Shown here piece by piece: positions 1-11,936 of a DNA stretch of 64,000 bases. The notes below the pieces were generated by a model that saw nothing but the letters and a program-made list of their open reading frames with translations, had not been told where the DNA came from and made no database searches. Made by a program: the position numbers and the translations under genes. Source of the DNA: Azorinus chamasolen (taxonomy: Eukaryota; Mollusca; Bivalvia; Cardiida; Solecurtidae); contig OY755240.1 of NCBI GenBank assembly GCA_963576725.1, positions 31,810,620-31,874,619 on the forward strand. The letters run 5' to 3'. Position 1 is the first letter of the stretch; every line of letters begins with the position of its first letter.

Positions 1-570
1 TTACAGTTGGCAATCACGCTGGCCTCTTTGCATGTACGCCGACAAGAAAGGTTTAGTACTCTATGAAGGCGACCTCTTAAATCCAGAAATGGAAGGAGAA
101 CGTCGGATATCTGTACTATTTCATTTTTGTCGTACCCTTTATTACTTTTCTACAGTTACTCTGTTTGCAGCTCAATCATTGAGTACACTAGCGATAGGTG
201 GATACAGTATGTTCAATTAAATGTTTTTTTGTTATACATGCACTTTACCACTGTATTTGCTGTCGCGGTTGTTGTAGATTAGTCGGAGAGGGGATACGTT
301 TATTTACACTGTTTGTCTTTTAGGATGGGGATGGAATAAGGGTGAGGTTGGGCGCCCATAAACCGGTTTAAACCCCCGGTGACTTTTGTCACTGACCGTT
401 CCAAGGCGGTACTTCCATCTTCCTCCTATTGTATGTTTGTTTTGTCTTTGTGCGTCTCTTGTTGTTTTTTCTACCCATGTACATTTGCTGTTTCCTTGTG
501 TTGCTGTTCGGGCGAGTGCTTGTTCTGTATGTGGTATTTCCTGCATGACTCATTTTTGTACTTTTAACTG
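1..570 (+). mobile_element. 3' end of RT retroelement, copy 1
   Basis: The first 56 bases are the last codons of a reverse-transcriptase polyprotein (TVGNHAGLFACTPTRKV then TAG at 54-56). The same ending closes copy 2 at 2914. Bases 57-570 are the 3' non-coding part shared with copy 2 and with the minus-strand copy at 27160-27545. Shared blocks include AAACCGGTTTAAAC and GACTTTTGTCACTGACCGTT. The upstream part lies outside the window. Open frames inside the non-coding part are not genes. Confidence 0.75.
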
Positions 571-1610
571 ATTATCAAATATTCATATTAAGTTACTACA
601 GATGGGTATCGTGACAAATCCAACATTCTAAAAATAGAACATATCTCCCAAACAGTCGTGTTCTAGTTTATGGACTCTTGTAGATGAATGAATAAACACT
701 ATAAAGCGCGTTTCATTGCAAATTCTAGCTCTTGTACAACTACTTAATCGTCTGTACTTTTGACTTCTTGTTTAACAAAGATAAAAGAACTTATTATACT
801 GCAAAGTAAAATCCTCGATTTTTATTTGGTCAGTAAGCCATGTATAAAAGTCGTGTTCCCTCAAATTCTGATGTATATATGGAGTCATAAGCAACAATGG
901 AATTTCCCCCGTCGAGGGTCTCGTTTCATTGCTACAACAACAAAAATGGCCGACCGACTTCACTACGTCGATTCGATCCAAACAACCGCTCTCAAACGAA
1001 ATAACAAGAGTTTGAGGCGGAACAAAGTTATCCATAGAGAAACATTGTAAATGTAAAACTATGTAAATGAACCCCATACGTGACGAAGATCTTATTCTGC
1101 TCTGATGCTGCAAATGTTGTCAAAGTGCTTGGGCAAGTATCGACTAGCCCCTTAACCCCCACTTTTACAAAGACATTCCACGCTCAATTCGATTCAAATT
1201 TTATTTATGCACATGCACAGTACACGTACCTGTAAATTTCAGTATAGCTTCCAACGCCCATTTTTTAATATTATAAAACCGTCAATTTGACGTCATCCAA
1301 AAGACGTCGGAATTGCGCAATTCCCTCAATTAAGTTTAACCATCCTCATGCTGAAAAAATAGCGTCTGCTTAATCTCTGATCTGCTGAAAGTTTTACTAA
1401 CGTCCAATTCTTTGAATCCATTGAAAAACTAATGCACTTGGAAGATCCCTTTCTATTCACAGATGTAATAGGGTGACAGTGATATAAGCCCATACCTTAC
1501 AGTATGAGGCACTTGGGGGGAGCAAAACGACGCCTTCATTAACAACGCTAATTAACTGCTACAAATATTAAACTTTGCAGTATAATAAAATCGTTATACA
1601 GCTCATTGGC
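571..1610. other. No gene recognised
   Basis: AT-rich stretch. Two overlapping frames at 760-1113 on opposite strands have no recognisable motif. I see no MITE ends or tandem repeat. Confidence 0.5.
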
Positions 1611-1722
1611 GAGGTATCTGACTTTTTATTCCCTGCTGGGGAAAATACATATAGCCCTCGCCTAAAGGCTCGGGCAACATGATTTTTCTCAGCAGGGAAT
1701 AAAAAGTCAAATACTCAGCCCA
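1611..1722. repeat. Foldback repeat with 19-bp perfect arms
   Basis: Arms at 1620-1638 and 1690-1708 are perfect inverted repeats (GACTTTTTATTCCCTGCTG). A second nested stem around 1652-1676 (GCCCTCGCC / GGCTCGGGC, imperfect) fills the loop. It abuts the start of retroelement copy 2. Likely a small inverted-repeat element or a piece of one. Confidence 0.6.
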
Positions 1723-2914
1723 TGATGTGTAGAACTAATAATGTAAAACTCTATTGTGATAAGACTGAAATAAATATCTTCTGGTCTATTAAGAACTCTT
1801 CAGAAGTCTTAATCAAACTTAAGAACAAAACAAATCTTGCATCCACTGTAAGAACATACGATTTTTCTATTTTGTACACAACCCTTCCTCATAATTTAAT
1901 TAAAATAAACTTACTAATTTAATCCAGAAAGTATTTGCCCGAGAAAAACATCATTTCTGGCATGTAATGCTGATAAAGCTTTCTTTACTGACGAGTAAAT
2001 GAAATATTACACCAAATGGACTTGCTCAGAAGTTTGTGAATCACTAACCTGTCTTCTCGATAAAATATGTGTACGCTATGGGAATGTTATATACCGTCAA
2101 ATGATTGGTATTTCTATGGGTACGAATTGTGCACCACTGGTCGCGATTTGTTTTTTTTACTGCTATGAGAGAAATTTCATGTTACGTTTAAATCAACAGT
2201 CACAAGAAGATGTTATAAAAGAATTCAATAAAACTTCTAGATTTTCGGATGATATTTTTAAATTAGATAATCCTTTCTCTGATGCTCTGACTCCTACTAT
2301 ATGCCCCAAAGAACTCAAATTGAATAAAGCTAACCCTTCTGACACTTGTGCAGCTTTTCTTGATCTAGACCTTAAAATTGACAATGGAATTATTGCTTCT
2401 AAAATATATGACAAAAGAGGTGATTTTGATTTTAATATTGGAAATTTCCCTCATCTTGACGGAGATGTTCCCGTGTCCCATCTTACGGGGTTTATATATC
2501 TCAACTTAATCGTTTTGCTAGAGCTTGTTCATCTGTTGACGATTTTAACAATCGAAATCTCATTTTAACTGAAAAGCTACTTAAGCAAGGATATAGATAC
2601 CATAAATTAAGAAAACTTTCTCTAAATTTATTATCGAAATCTTTCACTTATTCGCAAGTACAGATGTAATCTCAAAGCGCGCACCTGCGACACGGTGTTT
2701 CATATCCTGAATTTTATGGTGATGTGATTTACAAACTTCGTAAGATTGTGACATACCCATTTTCTCACTTTGTTCATCAAAAATGTTAAAAATAATCAGT
2801 AAAAAGGGATATGAACCTATAGTACTACAACATACTGCATGTCTGGTTGTCAACCCTTTTACAGTTGGTAATTACGCTGGCCTCTTTGTATGTACGCCGA
2901 CAAGAAAGGTTTAG
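1722..2914 (+). pseudogene. Degenerate reverse transcriptase, copy 2
   Basis: Broken RT coding region read in several frames. 1722-1922 holds an upstream palm motif (YDFSILYTTLPHNLI). 1999-2568 holds the next blocks: GISMGTNCAP, then FSDDIFKLDNP, the place of the catalytic Y/F-x-DD box, then the FLDLDL and KIYDKRGDFDF motifs. After frameshifts the C-terminal part continues to NPFTVGNYAGLFVCTPTRKV and TAG at 2912-2914. Stops and shifts at about 1923-1998 and 2560-2640 make it non-functional. The type resembles the RT proteins very common in bivalve genomes; I cannot place the clade (Penelope-like is one possibility) from sequence alone. Confidence 0.8.
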
Positions 2915-3420
2915 TACTCTATGATAACGACCTCTTAATTTCGGAAGGAGGACGTTGGATACCTCTATTATTTCGTTTTTGTCATACCCTTTATTACTTT
3001 TCTACAGTTACTCTGTTTGCAGCTCAATCATTGAGTACACTAGCGATAGGTGGATACAGTTTGTTTCATTTAAAAGCTTTTGTTTTACATTCACTTACCC
3101 ACTGTATTTGTCATCGCGGTTGTTGTAGATTAGTCGGAGAGGAGATATGTTCATTTTCACCGTTTTTCTTTTAGTTTGGGAATGGAATAAGTGTGAGGTT
3201 GGGCGCCAAAAACCGGTTTAACCGCCCCCCCCCCCCCCCAGTGACTTTTGTCACTGACCGTTCCACCTATTGTTTGTTTGTTTTGTCTTTGTGCGTCTCT
3301 TTATGTTTTTGCTAGTTATGTACATTTGCTGTGTTTTTTTGTATTGCTGTTCGGGCTGCTGTTTGTTCTGTATGTGGTATTTCCTGCGTGACTCATATTT
3401 GTACTTATAGTTGTAAACAA
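2915..3420 (+). mobile_element. 3' non-coding region of retroelement copy 2
   Basis: Matches copy 1 along its length (GCTCAATCATTGAGTACACT, GTTGTAGATTAGTCGGAGAG, AAACCGGTTTAA, GACTTTTGTCACTGACCGTT). A run of about 16 C at 3225-3239 replaces the shorter C-rich stretch of copy 1. The open frame 2890-3174 is a read-through of this region. Confidence 0.7.
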
Positions 3421-4435
3421 TATATTCATACGCTCGAAAACATATCAGTTGTCTTTACCACTGTACTTGTCATAATTTAAATCACCTTTTACTGTCCCAT
3501 CTATCTCCGGATTCCTATTCTACCAATTTTTTATTTTCATGGAATTGTTAGTCAATGACAATGAGCGCTGCTCTTTGATATAGCGGAATAGTTCATTCAC
3601 AATGGCATACATTCGATTCTAAGATAGTTTCAAATTCAAAAAATAGAATACACGACCAAGATAATCAAGGTCTCCGAAAAAGGTTGGCATATTTAAGCAT
3701 TTGTTTTACAATTCTCCGGTTTCGTCAAACTGGGTATAGTATAAAAATAAATCATTATTTTAAATAACAACAACAAATAATACTACCTTTATCTTCCTCA
3801 TCTAAAGACCAATTACAACAAGTTATCAAGGTCTCCGCTTCATCATTTAATATTTGAATTAAACAGTATAAATAAAATACCTTTATTAATAGTATAAAAA
3901 AACTGAAAATATAAGTATAATAAATTCTCACAAATAAATAATGTTATAATTATCATTAATAAATAAATATTGAGAATTAAAATACAAACAAACTGGTGCC
4001 ACACTTTATATCAGTTCCAAACCAATTATCGTACTTTTCACCTCATGGTAATAATTGGTGAGCATCATTACGAGTTTGACGAAACCACTATCAAACTTCA
4101 AAATTTTATTATCATTTTGCTATCAATTTAATACTACATTTGATCATAAAGTCCACTTTGACGAACAGGTAGCTTGACGAAACCACCATAATCCACAGGC
4201 AACACCATAAAAATAAAGAAGAAAGGTTGTTTAATATATTAAAGTAGTGGCATTAATAGTATTCATTTCTATCCTCGAGCACAGCACCGGTACTCTGGTT
4301 GTTGGCTCTCTGTGATATTAAGCTACTTACTGAGGACTATTGCTACAGATCAATCACCCGTTGCTTTGGATCTTGGAGGTAGGTTGAGGTTAGGTTGAGG
4401 TTGCTAACTTTATATTGTTATAAAAATAGATTCAG
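3421..4435. other. AT-rich spacer, no gene
   Basis: No coding frame or MITE termini seen. A short stretch at 3925-3975 (ATAATGTTATAATTATCA) recurs at 4905-4940. GAGGTTAGGTTGAGGTT repeats occur at 4376-4400. Confidence 0.5.
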
Positions 4436-4638
4436 TTAACCCTTCGCTGCCAAACTCTGTCGTCTGCTACAAATTTTCATTCTTTTGATTTTCTTCATTT
4501 TTATTTCAAAACAAAAACATAGTAACAGTAGCAAACAGTTTGGATCCTGATGAGAGGCCGCGTTACTCGGCGTCTCATCTGAATCCAAACTGTTTGCATA
4601 GGTAATCACATATCCGGCATTGGCAGCGAAAGGGTTAA
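4436..4638 (+). mobile_element. MITE family A (TTAA class)
   Basis: Ends are TTAACCCTTCGCTGCCAA and TTGGCAGCGAAAGGGTTAA (one base differs), with TTAA duplicated at both sides. The centre is the A-type hairpin (AAACAGTTTGGATCCTGATG ... CTCATCTGAATCC), here with a slightly decayed tip. The 5' sub-terminal part has the GTCGTCTGCTACA motif typical of the family. Confidence 0.85.
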
Positions 4639-5001
4639 TGATGTCACTAATGATGGTGCACACAAGTCGATTAATGCGTTGATCTATGCTAGATAAATAC
4701 CATTCTTTCAGTGATTACAGACTCTGCACAAACAAAGACTAAATTCTATATGCTTTAACCTTTAGCCTGTTGAGAAAAATGTTGCTTATAGAAAATGTCA
4801 TTGATTTCAGTTGCCACCTTTCATTTATCTTGTATTTCTTTTCAACAGCACGATCATATTATCAGACAGATTGGATCTTGATGAGACGCCGAGTTCTCAC
4901 AAATAGATAATGTTATAATTATCAGTAATAAATAAATATTGTCCACAGTCTAACTTTTTGAGAGCAAAACAAATGGCCGGTGTTTCTTTTAAAATAGTAC
5001 T
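4639..5001. other. Spacer with repeat debris
   Basis: 4870-4900 is a scrap of an A/K hairpin arm (GGATCTTGATGAGACGCCGA) fused to a copy of the 3928-3975 AT-rich stretch. No gene. Confidence 0.5.
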
Positions 5002-5960
5002 TTATTTTCGTTGTGATCTAGATAACTTGTGACTGATAAAATAAATTGTATTTTCATCTTCTACTTTGTCTGATTTAAAAACCGCACCCAATGCATAATC
5101 TGACGCGTCTATATACAAAACGTACTCTTCATTGATTTTAGGATGAGACAATGTTGGTAATAACCGTAGATGACGTATGATTACGTGAAAACTGGCTTCA
5201 CATTCACTTGACCACTCAAACGGTACATTTGTCTGCGCTAGGCGTGTTAAAGGCAAGGCAATTTCAGCGTAGGTCTTAATTGATTTCCTATTGCTTTCAA
5301 AGCATCTACCTTTTTCTGGTCTGGTTTAATTTATTCCTCTAAGATTGTGTTAGCTAGATATGTAGTACTGCTTTGTAAAACATTACACTTTTTAAGTTTT
5401 AATTTTAGATTATTTGCTTAATTTTGTCAAAATCCTTTTGAATATGTTTAAGATGGTCATCTACAGTGGAGCTAAAATGAGAATTCCATCTAGTTAACAG
5501 AAAGTAAAACCTTCTAACCCTTCTAATGTCTGCTTAATTATCTGTGCAGATGTCCCTGCGGCTAAGTGTATCCCCATAGCTAATCTGTTAAATACATAAG
5601 GTCCAAAAATGTAGCGAACGCCGATTTTGCTTTATCTTTTTTCATCTAGTTCTACTTGGTGATAACCTTGACTTAAAGCTAGTGTCGTAAAATATTTAGC
5701 CCCATTTAGTAAGCTTAAAACATCACAAATCTCTGGTAAAGGAAAACTGGTTGATTATATAATCCGATTTATTGCTCTTAAACCAATGCACGATCTTTTA
5801 AAACCATCGACTTGGGAAACAAGTTAGTATTGGGAACTCCATGATGAATTGCTCTTTCTTATGATATCAGCCTTCAACATCTTAGCAACCTGCTATTTTA
5901 GTACCTGCACGAAAGGCATTTTATAAGGTTTCTGTTTAATCGGTGGACAATCACATGTAG
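5002..5960 (-). pseudogene. Ty3/gypsy retrotransposon pol remnant (RT-RNase H)
   Basis: Read on the minus strand from 5960 down: PPIKQKPYKMPF, then ADIIRKSNSSWSS, LVSQVDGF, CIGLRAINRI, LLNGAKYFTTLALSQGYHQV, FGPYVFNRLAMGI, QTLEGLEGFTFC, then, after stops, the intact frame 5256-5002 with PLTRLAQTNVPFEWSSECE and VLYIDASDYALGAV. The order (finger/palm RT blocks, connection, RNase H DAS motif) is that of Ty3/gypsy pol. Stops and frameshifts break it and the catalytic YxDD reads as LDG. No LTRs, gag or integrase were recognised near it. Confidence 0.85.
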
Positions 5961-6064
5961 TAATGCTGACTTTAACATTCGGAATTTTATTATAACATTA
6001 ATATTGACTTCGGGAACACCTCGTCATTTGTCGCTATGAAACGTTGTATCTTTTCAAAATGTTG

Positions 6065-7130
6065 CTTCCATCATAAAAGATAAAGGTTCGTCCCAAATAT
6101 ACGATAAAAGGGAGAATTCTATTTTCAAAATTGTTAGTTATCCTTTTCTAGATGGAGATGTGCACCGTTCTACGTCTTATAGGGTTTACAGTTTTCAACT
6201 TAATCGCTTTTCCCGAGCATTTTCTTTGCTAGAAGATTCTAATAGTTGTAATGTGATTATAACTGATAAACTTCTTAAGCAAGGTTACGGATACAGTATC
6301 ATAGAATTCGGAAAGCATTTTTCTTAATTTTATTGTCGAAATTTACCTATCATTAGTAAATATAATTGCAATCTATGGACGTTACTACAACAAGGTATTT
6401 CTCATCCAGAATTCTATGGTGATGTTATCTACAAACTCAGGAAAGTTCGGAGTCATATTCATTTTCATCTGTTTATTAAACGTGTTAAAACTATTAGGAA
6501 GAAAGGTTATGATCCCATTATATTGCAACGCACTGCATGTTGGGTATTGACCCATTTGCAGTCGGTAGCAACGCTTCCTTCTTTGCGTGCGCGATGACAG
6601 GCCGAGGGTAGTACTCTATGATGGTATACTCTTAAAACCAGAAACGGGATGAGCTTACCAGACTCATGTATTGCCTTTTCACTGTCGTGCTCTTAACGGC
6701 TTCCCTGCAGTTGCCTTGACTTCAGCAAAGTCATTGAGTATATATTTGACGGACTTTCACAGTTGTTGTCATACTATGTTATGCATATTGTCCAGTGTTT
6801 ACCGTCTGGCAGGGATGCCTTTATTTACACTATTTGTAAAGCTTAAGTTACTTTGAGATACGTTTGAGGTTAGGGCGTCCGTGGACCGGTTTAAACCCCC
6901 TAGTGGCGTTTTTTCCGCTGACCGTTCCAAGGCGGTATTCGCTTTGTCACCCTTGCGTTTTTGTTTGTTGAGTGTCTTTGTGCTTGTGTTTTGCTTGTGT
7001 TTGATGTTTTCGTCTCGTGTATTTGTGTGTGGCTGGGTGTATGTATTGCTTGCTTTCTGTCGGTGTTTTGATGGTGGTTCACGGGTGCATGTTTTCCTTA
7101 TAAGTTCGAAGTGAGAAATCTCCATAAGAA
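6065..7130 (+). pseudogene. Degenerate RT element, copy 3
   Basis: Translating 6090-6600 gives pieces colinear with copy 2: KIYDKR, FPFLDGDV-like SYPFLDGDV, SYRVYSFQLNRFSRA, ITDKLLKQGYGY, LLQQGISHPEFYGDVIYKLR, and a ruined tail near 6540-6600. The following 6600-7125 corresponds to the shared 3' region (GACCGTTCCAAGGCGGTA at 6920). Stops and shifts are present. It is more diverged from copies 1 and 2 than they are from each other. Confidence 0.75.
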
Positions 7131-7540
7131 TAATTGAACATAACCTACATCATAATTTATGACTTTAATGAAAGCATGCGTTTATTGTATAGATTATCTC
7201 TTTAATGTACGACATATTGATTTACTGTGTAATGATTCGATATTCTGTTTGCACGTATTGTTTGGATGTGAACTTTTGGACATTTTGGCTTCGACAGAAA
7301 CAGAAGAATCAGATCAATATTACTCTAATATGTAGTCATATAGTAGGGTCTACTCTGTTTACTTATAAACTATAAGCAAACAGATCTGACCTTAATCAGA
7401 CAACTGTCACAGGAGCCGTCTAGTTTAGGTCTTCCCGGTTTGCATAGGCGTTAACAGGCGGATATAAGCAGTAAAGTATAAACAAACGGCAAACACTGTA
7501 TACCCAGATCCCTTGCTGCCTTTCCTACATGGAAATACTT
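7131..7540. repeat. MITE hairpin remnant
   Basis: 7375-7450 is a decayed E/F-type hairpin (AAGCAAACAGATCTGACC ... GTCTTCCCGGTTTGCATAGG). The rest shows nothing recognisable. Confidence 0.45.
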
Positions 7541-7990
7541 GTTAACCCTTTACCTAAAAGATACGCATTTTTATGCATTTGCCGACAGAATACACCCAGA
7601 TCAGAAAGTTCCTGTAGCCGGTAGTTGCCTGAATTTTGTTTTGCATTTTTTGCTCTCGGGGGATCACATCCCTTCAGAATTTATAATCTTCACAACAGCA
7701 GGTGTCAAGTGCTTGTGTGGCGGCCGTAAAACGTCGCCCTGGTACTTCATTCTCAGTGTTGTTATACCTTCTGATCCCTCGACATAATAAATTTCAGTAC
7801 TTCTTATTCTGAAAATTGAATACTGCTTAAGCCGGTGCTAGGGGGCGTGAGCGGTGTTGCACTTTCAATTACTGTTCATGAACAGACTCAATAAAACCGA
7901 ATCTGCAATTTTCTCATTTTGTGTTGCAATGTTTGCTCTCGGGGGATCACCTCCCTTCAGAATTTATATGCTTACTAAACAATATAGATA
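7541..7990 (+). repeat. Family E left end plus a 50-bp direct duplication
   Basis: 7541 starts TTAACCCTTTACCTAAAAG, an E-family left end that runs into half a hairpin and breaks off near 7620. A block of about 50 bp containing GCTCTCGGGGGATCAC occurs at 7635-7685 and again at 7915-7970, differing at a few bases. The frames 7539-7787 and 7854-8063 are reads across this and carry no protein motif. Confidence 0.5.
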
Positions 7991-8064
7991 CAGTTCATGT
8001 CACTGCCCAAAATTGAATGTGTGCATGTGTCATAAAATCCACCCAATAAGAGTTTATACGTGAA

Positions 8065-8292
8065 TAGGTTATCCCTTTACCTGACAGAGATTGCAAACAG
8101 AGTAGACCAAGATCAGATGCCTCTTGTAGGAGTCGTCTGATTAGGGTTTACTTTGTTTGCATATGTATGTCATACATTAGACTTTTCAATTTCTGCCATG
8201 ATTTAACCGTCGTTGTTTCATGTGCCATTATGGAAAATTAACTAATGAATATTCATAAGTTTGGCATGAATGTTCAGCAGTTAAATGGTTAA
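8065..8292 (+). mobile_element. MITE family E (decayed)
   Basis: Starts at a mutated TTAT and ends at TTAA 8289-8292. It contains GCAAACAGAGTAGACCAAG ... GGGTTTACTTTGTTTGC as hairpin arms and the E right half with ATTCATAAG near 8255. Confidence 0.65.
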
Positions 8293-9084
8293 TCAAAATT
8301 GAGAAAGTTGTAAAGTTGCAGAAAGATGTAAATTACAAAAGTTTCGCTATATGGTACAAGTATCGAAAACAACTAGATAAAGCGGAGATAAAATAAAGGT
8401 TATATCACAAATGTCGGATGCGTCCTTAAGAACAAGACTTCCGGTTAGCGTCTAAACGATATAGATTTGATGCAGTCCACTAATGAGTATGATACGGTAT
8501 GGTATACAGGTGATTTTCTTCCTCTGTACTGCTTAGTTTCTGTGGATAAAACGTCTGGTGGTGAAATACAAATAACCATCATATTAAGTTGGACAAACCC
8601 AACCGCAAAGTTTTAACTGGAAGATAATCGACCTCTCACACAGGTGTCAAATGAGTTAATTTTCCTGTGATTGGGAACTCATTGATCTTACAGATGGGGG
8701 CGATTTTGTTACTCAGAAATTTCACCGTTTTAGAATTACGTTCATGGATATAAGGTAGACGTTTGCTTCGTTTAAACAGTATTTTCACACGAAGGATAAC
8801 AGAAAGAATGAATATTTTAAGCTTTTTTCAAAAGGTTGTATACTAGCAAAAGCGTATCGCTTTGAATTATGGACTTATGCATATGGATCCTGATTTAGTA
8901 AAATAATGTTAATGTATAATTTTAATACATGATGGTTTTTTTATAAGTTTACATTAGTTTTTACATTGAGACTCTATTGAGGTATTTTTCGTTGTTTTCT
9001 TTTAATATTACATCGATATAAATTTCATAAACAAGTACAATAATTTACTTTGGCGGATTTCCACTGAACTACTCTTGTGATGGC
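8293..9084. other. No feature recognised
   Basis: About 790 bp of AT-rich sequence with no coding frame, MITE ends or tandem repeat that I can support. Confidence 0.5.
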
Positions 9085-9260
9085 GATTGAGATCTAGATA
9101 AGAGACGTTAATTAAAACATTTCCAAGAAAAGCTCTTTTATTTCTCCACCGAAGCCTATAGTGTGGTCACTCTTTAGGATCATCTCTACCAGGTGGTCTC
9201 AACAAGAGACGATTGTAGTGTGCTCACAGCATAGGCTATGGTGGGATATGCACCTTTATC
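9085..9260. mobile_element. MITE family C (decayed)
   Basis: Arms TTTCTCCACCGAAGCCTATA (9142) and CATAGGCTATGGTGGG (9229), with flanking TTAATTAAAACATTTCCAAG, as in better C copies at 13486 and 33073. Confidence 0.6.
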
Positions 9261-9349
9261 TGTTGCTCTGATCAGCTGAAAATAAATGTCAGCGGTATAT
9301 TCATACACTAAAGCATCCGCCGTAATGTGAATACGACAAACATGTATAT

Positions 9350-9500
9350 ATACATTGGTCTTAAAGCTTAATACAAGACGAAAGTAATACAGAAATCTCC
9401 CATATGAGTTTTCTGTCTTACTTTCGTCATGCAGTAAGCAGCCGCCTGTATTTAAAATCTTCCATTTTTATCTATTCAGTGGTCACATTAGAAAGCTTCT
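9350..9500. mobile_element. TA-class MITE remnant (P family)
   Basis: Hairpin GCTTAATACAAGACGAAAGT / ACTTTCGTCATGCAGTAAGC with the right-hand part AGTGGTCACATTAGAAAGC. The outer ends have decayed. Confidence 0.55.
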
Positions 9501-10186
9501 AATGTAAATATATTTAAGTGGCACTATCTCTTTCACATTTTATTATAAATCGTGTTCTTTACATTTTGGCCTCACTGTATAATTGTTTTGAAATGACGTT
9601 TTAAGTTATTATATATTTACTTTATGTTTGAATTGCATTGCATCCTGGACTTACTGATTGCATTTCATCAGCATTTGCATTTGCACAGTTAAACTACAAT
9701 ATGAACTTTGTTTACGATTTCATTTGTGTTTGAAAAATTCCGTGAATTTAACGAGACTCGTTCTGTATTATCCTAAAAATACATAAAAATGCCAATGATC
9801 GATCGTAGGCGTACTTTTCATCGTTTGATCTTAATTTACGATTGATAGAATTACTAAACCCAATAACCATGAGAACAAACCGTAGGATTCAATTACTAAA
9901 TCTGTATAAGTTAGGCTTAAGAATAATGTAACTACTGGAGAATAAAACGGTATAGATCCAGATCATTGTAGATCAGATATCATATGTAACTACTTGAGAA
10001 TAAAACCTTGCATATCCATATCATTGTAAACGAGTGGTTTACATGGTTTACATATTTGATAGCGAAACGAACTAGCTACTGATTTCCAAATATATTCAAA
10101 ATAAAAGGCACATTTAGTAAATTTAAGTAAAACGAGAACACTATCGTGCTGCTTTATATTAGAATCGTCCGCCTGTGCTTATTTTG

Positions 10187-10417
10187 TTAACCTTTTACCC
10201 CATGAATACGCCTTTCTACGCCTTTGCAAACAGAGTAGACCCAGATCAGACGGCTCCTATAGGAGCCGTTTGATCAAGGTATGTCCTGTTTGCTCATGAA
10301 ACAAAATAGATTTCATTCTACAGTTTCTGTCATAATAAAAAACTTCCTTGTTCATAATGAAGAAATATTCATTATGTCATTATGTCGTGCATGAAATTTC
10401 ATAGAGTAAAGGGTTAA
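10187..10417 (+). mobile_element. MITE family E
   Basis: TTAA at 10187-10190 and 10414-10417. Left end CCTTTTACCCCATGAATACG, right end ATAGAGTAAAGGG. The hairpin tip is GGCTCCTATAGGAGCC. The family's TGACGTCA-containing right portion is decayed here (TATGTCATTATGTCGTGC). Confidence 0.8.
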
Positions 10418-10558
10418 GTAACAGGATGGTAGTATTTGGCTCGGAAATAAGAGATTTTTGATAGATCACGTCGCATCACAAGTCCTGTATCGCATAGGTT
10501 AGTGTATAAAAATATTCGTACGACAGAAACTATCGTAAATTCTAACAAACGACGATCG

Positions 10559-10992
10559 CAACTTCTAGTTGTAACTTTCATTTGCTACTTCCAGTTGTAA
10601 CATCCAGTTGTAATTTTCATTTGCTACTTCCAGTTGTCACTTCCAGTTGTAAACTGGAGTAACTTCCTGTAGAAACTTCCAGTTATAACTTCCAGTTGTA
10701 ACTTCCAGCTGTAACTCCCAGTTGTAACTTTCAGTTGTAACTTCCGGATGTAACTTCCAGTTGTAACTTCCAGATGCAACTTCCAGTTGCAACTTCTAGT
10801 TGTAACCTGTAACTTCCAGTTGTAACTTCCAGTTGTAACCTGTAACTTCCAGTTGTAACTTCCAGTTGTAACTTTCAGTTGTAACTTTCAGTTGTAACTT
10901 CCAGTTGTAACTTCCAGTTGTAACTTCCAGTAACTTTCAGTTGTAACTTCCAGTTGTAACTTCCAGTTGTAACTTCCAGTTGTAACTTCCAC
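10559..10992. repeat. 13-bp minisatellite
   Basis: About 30 imperfect copies of AACTTCCAGTTGT with small indels. Minus-strand frame 10875-11072 is a read through it. Confidence 0.85.
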
Positions 10993-11062
10993 TGTACGAC
11001 ACTTTCAGGCGATATATCTTTTGTCCGATCTAGTGTTTTCAACGATATGGCCACTCCGACAC

Positions 11063-11925
11063 ATTTTCTCAAGCAATATGACTTTATAAGTTAATATCTC
11101 TCAACGTACGGTTTACTTATTTTTCTCAAGCAATATGACTTTATAAGTTAATATCTCTCAACGTACGGTTTACTTATTTTTCTCAAGCAATATGACTTTA
11201 TAAGTTAATATCTCTCAACGTACGGTTTACTTATTTTTCTCAAGCAATATGACTTTATAAGTTAATATCTCTCAACGTACGGTTTACTTATTTTTCTCAA
11301 GCAATATGGCTTTATAAGTTAATATCTCTCAACGTACGGTTTACTTATTTTTCTCAAGCAATATGACTTTATAAGTTAATATCTCTCAACGTACGGTTTA
11401 CTTATTTTTCTCAAGCAATATGACTTTATAAGTTAATATCTCTCAACGTACGGTTTACTTATTTTTCTCAAGCATTATGGCTTTATAAGTTAATATCTCT
11501 CAGCGTACGGTTTACTTATTTTTCTCAAGCATTATGGCTTTATAAGTTAATATCTCTCAACGTACGGTTTACTTATTTTTCTCAAGCAATATGACTTTAT
11601 AAGTTAATATCTCTCAACGTACGGTTTACTTATTTTTCTCAAGCAGTATGGCTTTATAAGTTAATATCTCTCAGCGTACGGTTTACTTATTTTTCTCAGG
11701 CATTATGGCTTTATAAGTTAATATCTCTCAGCGTACGGTTTACTTATTTTTCTCAAGCAATATGACTTTATAAGTTAATATCTCTCAACGTACGGTTTAC
11801 TTATTGTTCTCAAGCAATATGACTTTATAAGTTAATATCTCTCAACGTACGGTTTACTTATTTTTCTCAAGCATTATGACTTTATAAGTTAATATCTCTC
11901 AGCGTAAGGTTTACTTATTTTTGTT
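11063..11925. repeat. 57-bp minisatellite in intron of IL17-1
   Basis: About 15 near-identical 57-bp units (for example the ACGTACGG landmark at 11104, 11161 and 11218). Each unit contains the pyrimidine-rich run GGTTTACTTATTTTTCTCAAG-like ending in AG. Variants (CAATATGACT versus CATTATGGCT) are scattered. The last unit runs straight into the splice acceptor at 11936, changing from ...TTTTTCTCAAG to ...TTTTTGTTTTGCATTACAG. Confidence 0.92.
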
Positions 11926-11936
11926 TTGCATTACAG

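Noticed and set aside
386..571. Cys-rich small protein MSLTVPRRYFHLPP..., also seen at 27162-27446 minus
   Set aside because: Lies in the non-coding 3' region of the RT element; the reading differs by frameshifts between copies.
6799..7125. 108-codon minus frame
   Set aside because: Antisense of the same retroelement 3' region; no motif.
11063..11925. CRISPR array (regular 57-bp repeats)
   Set aside because: No unique spacers between repeats; units are contiguous, and the context is an animal intron.
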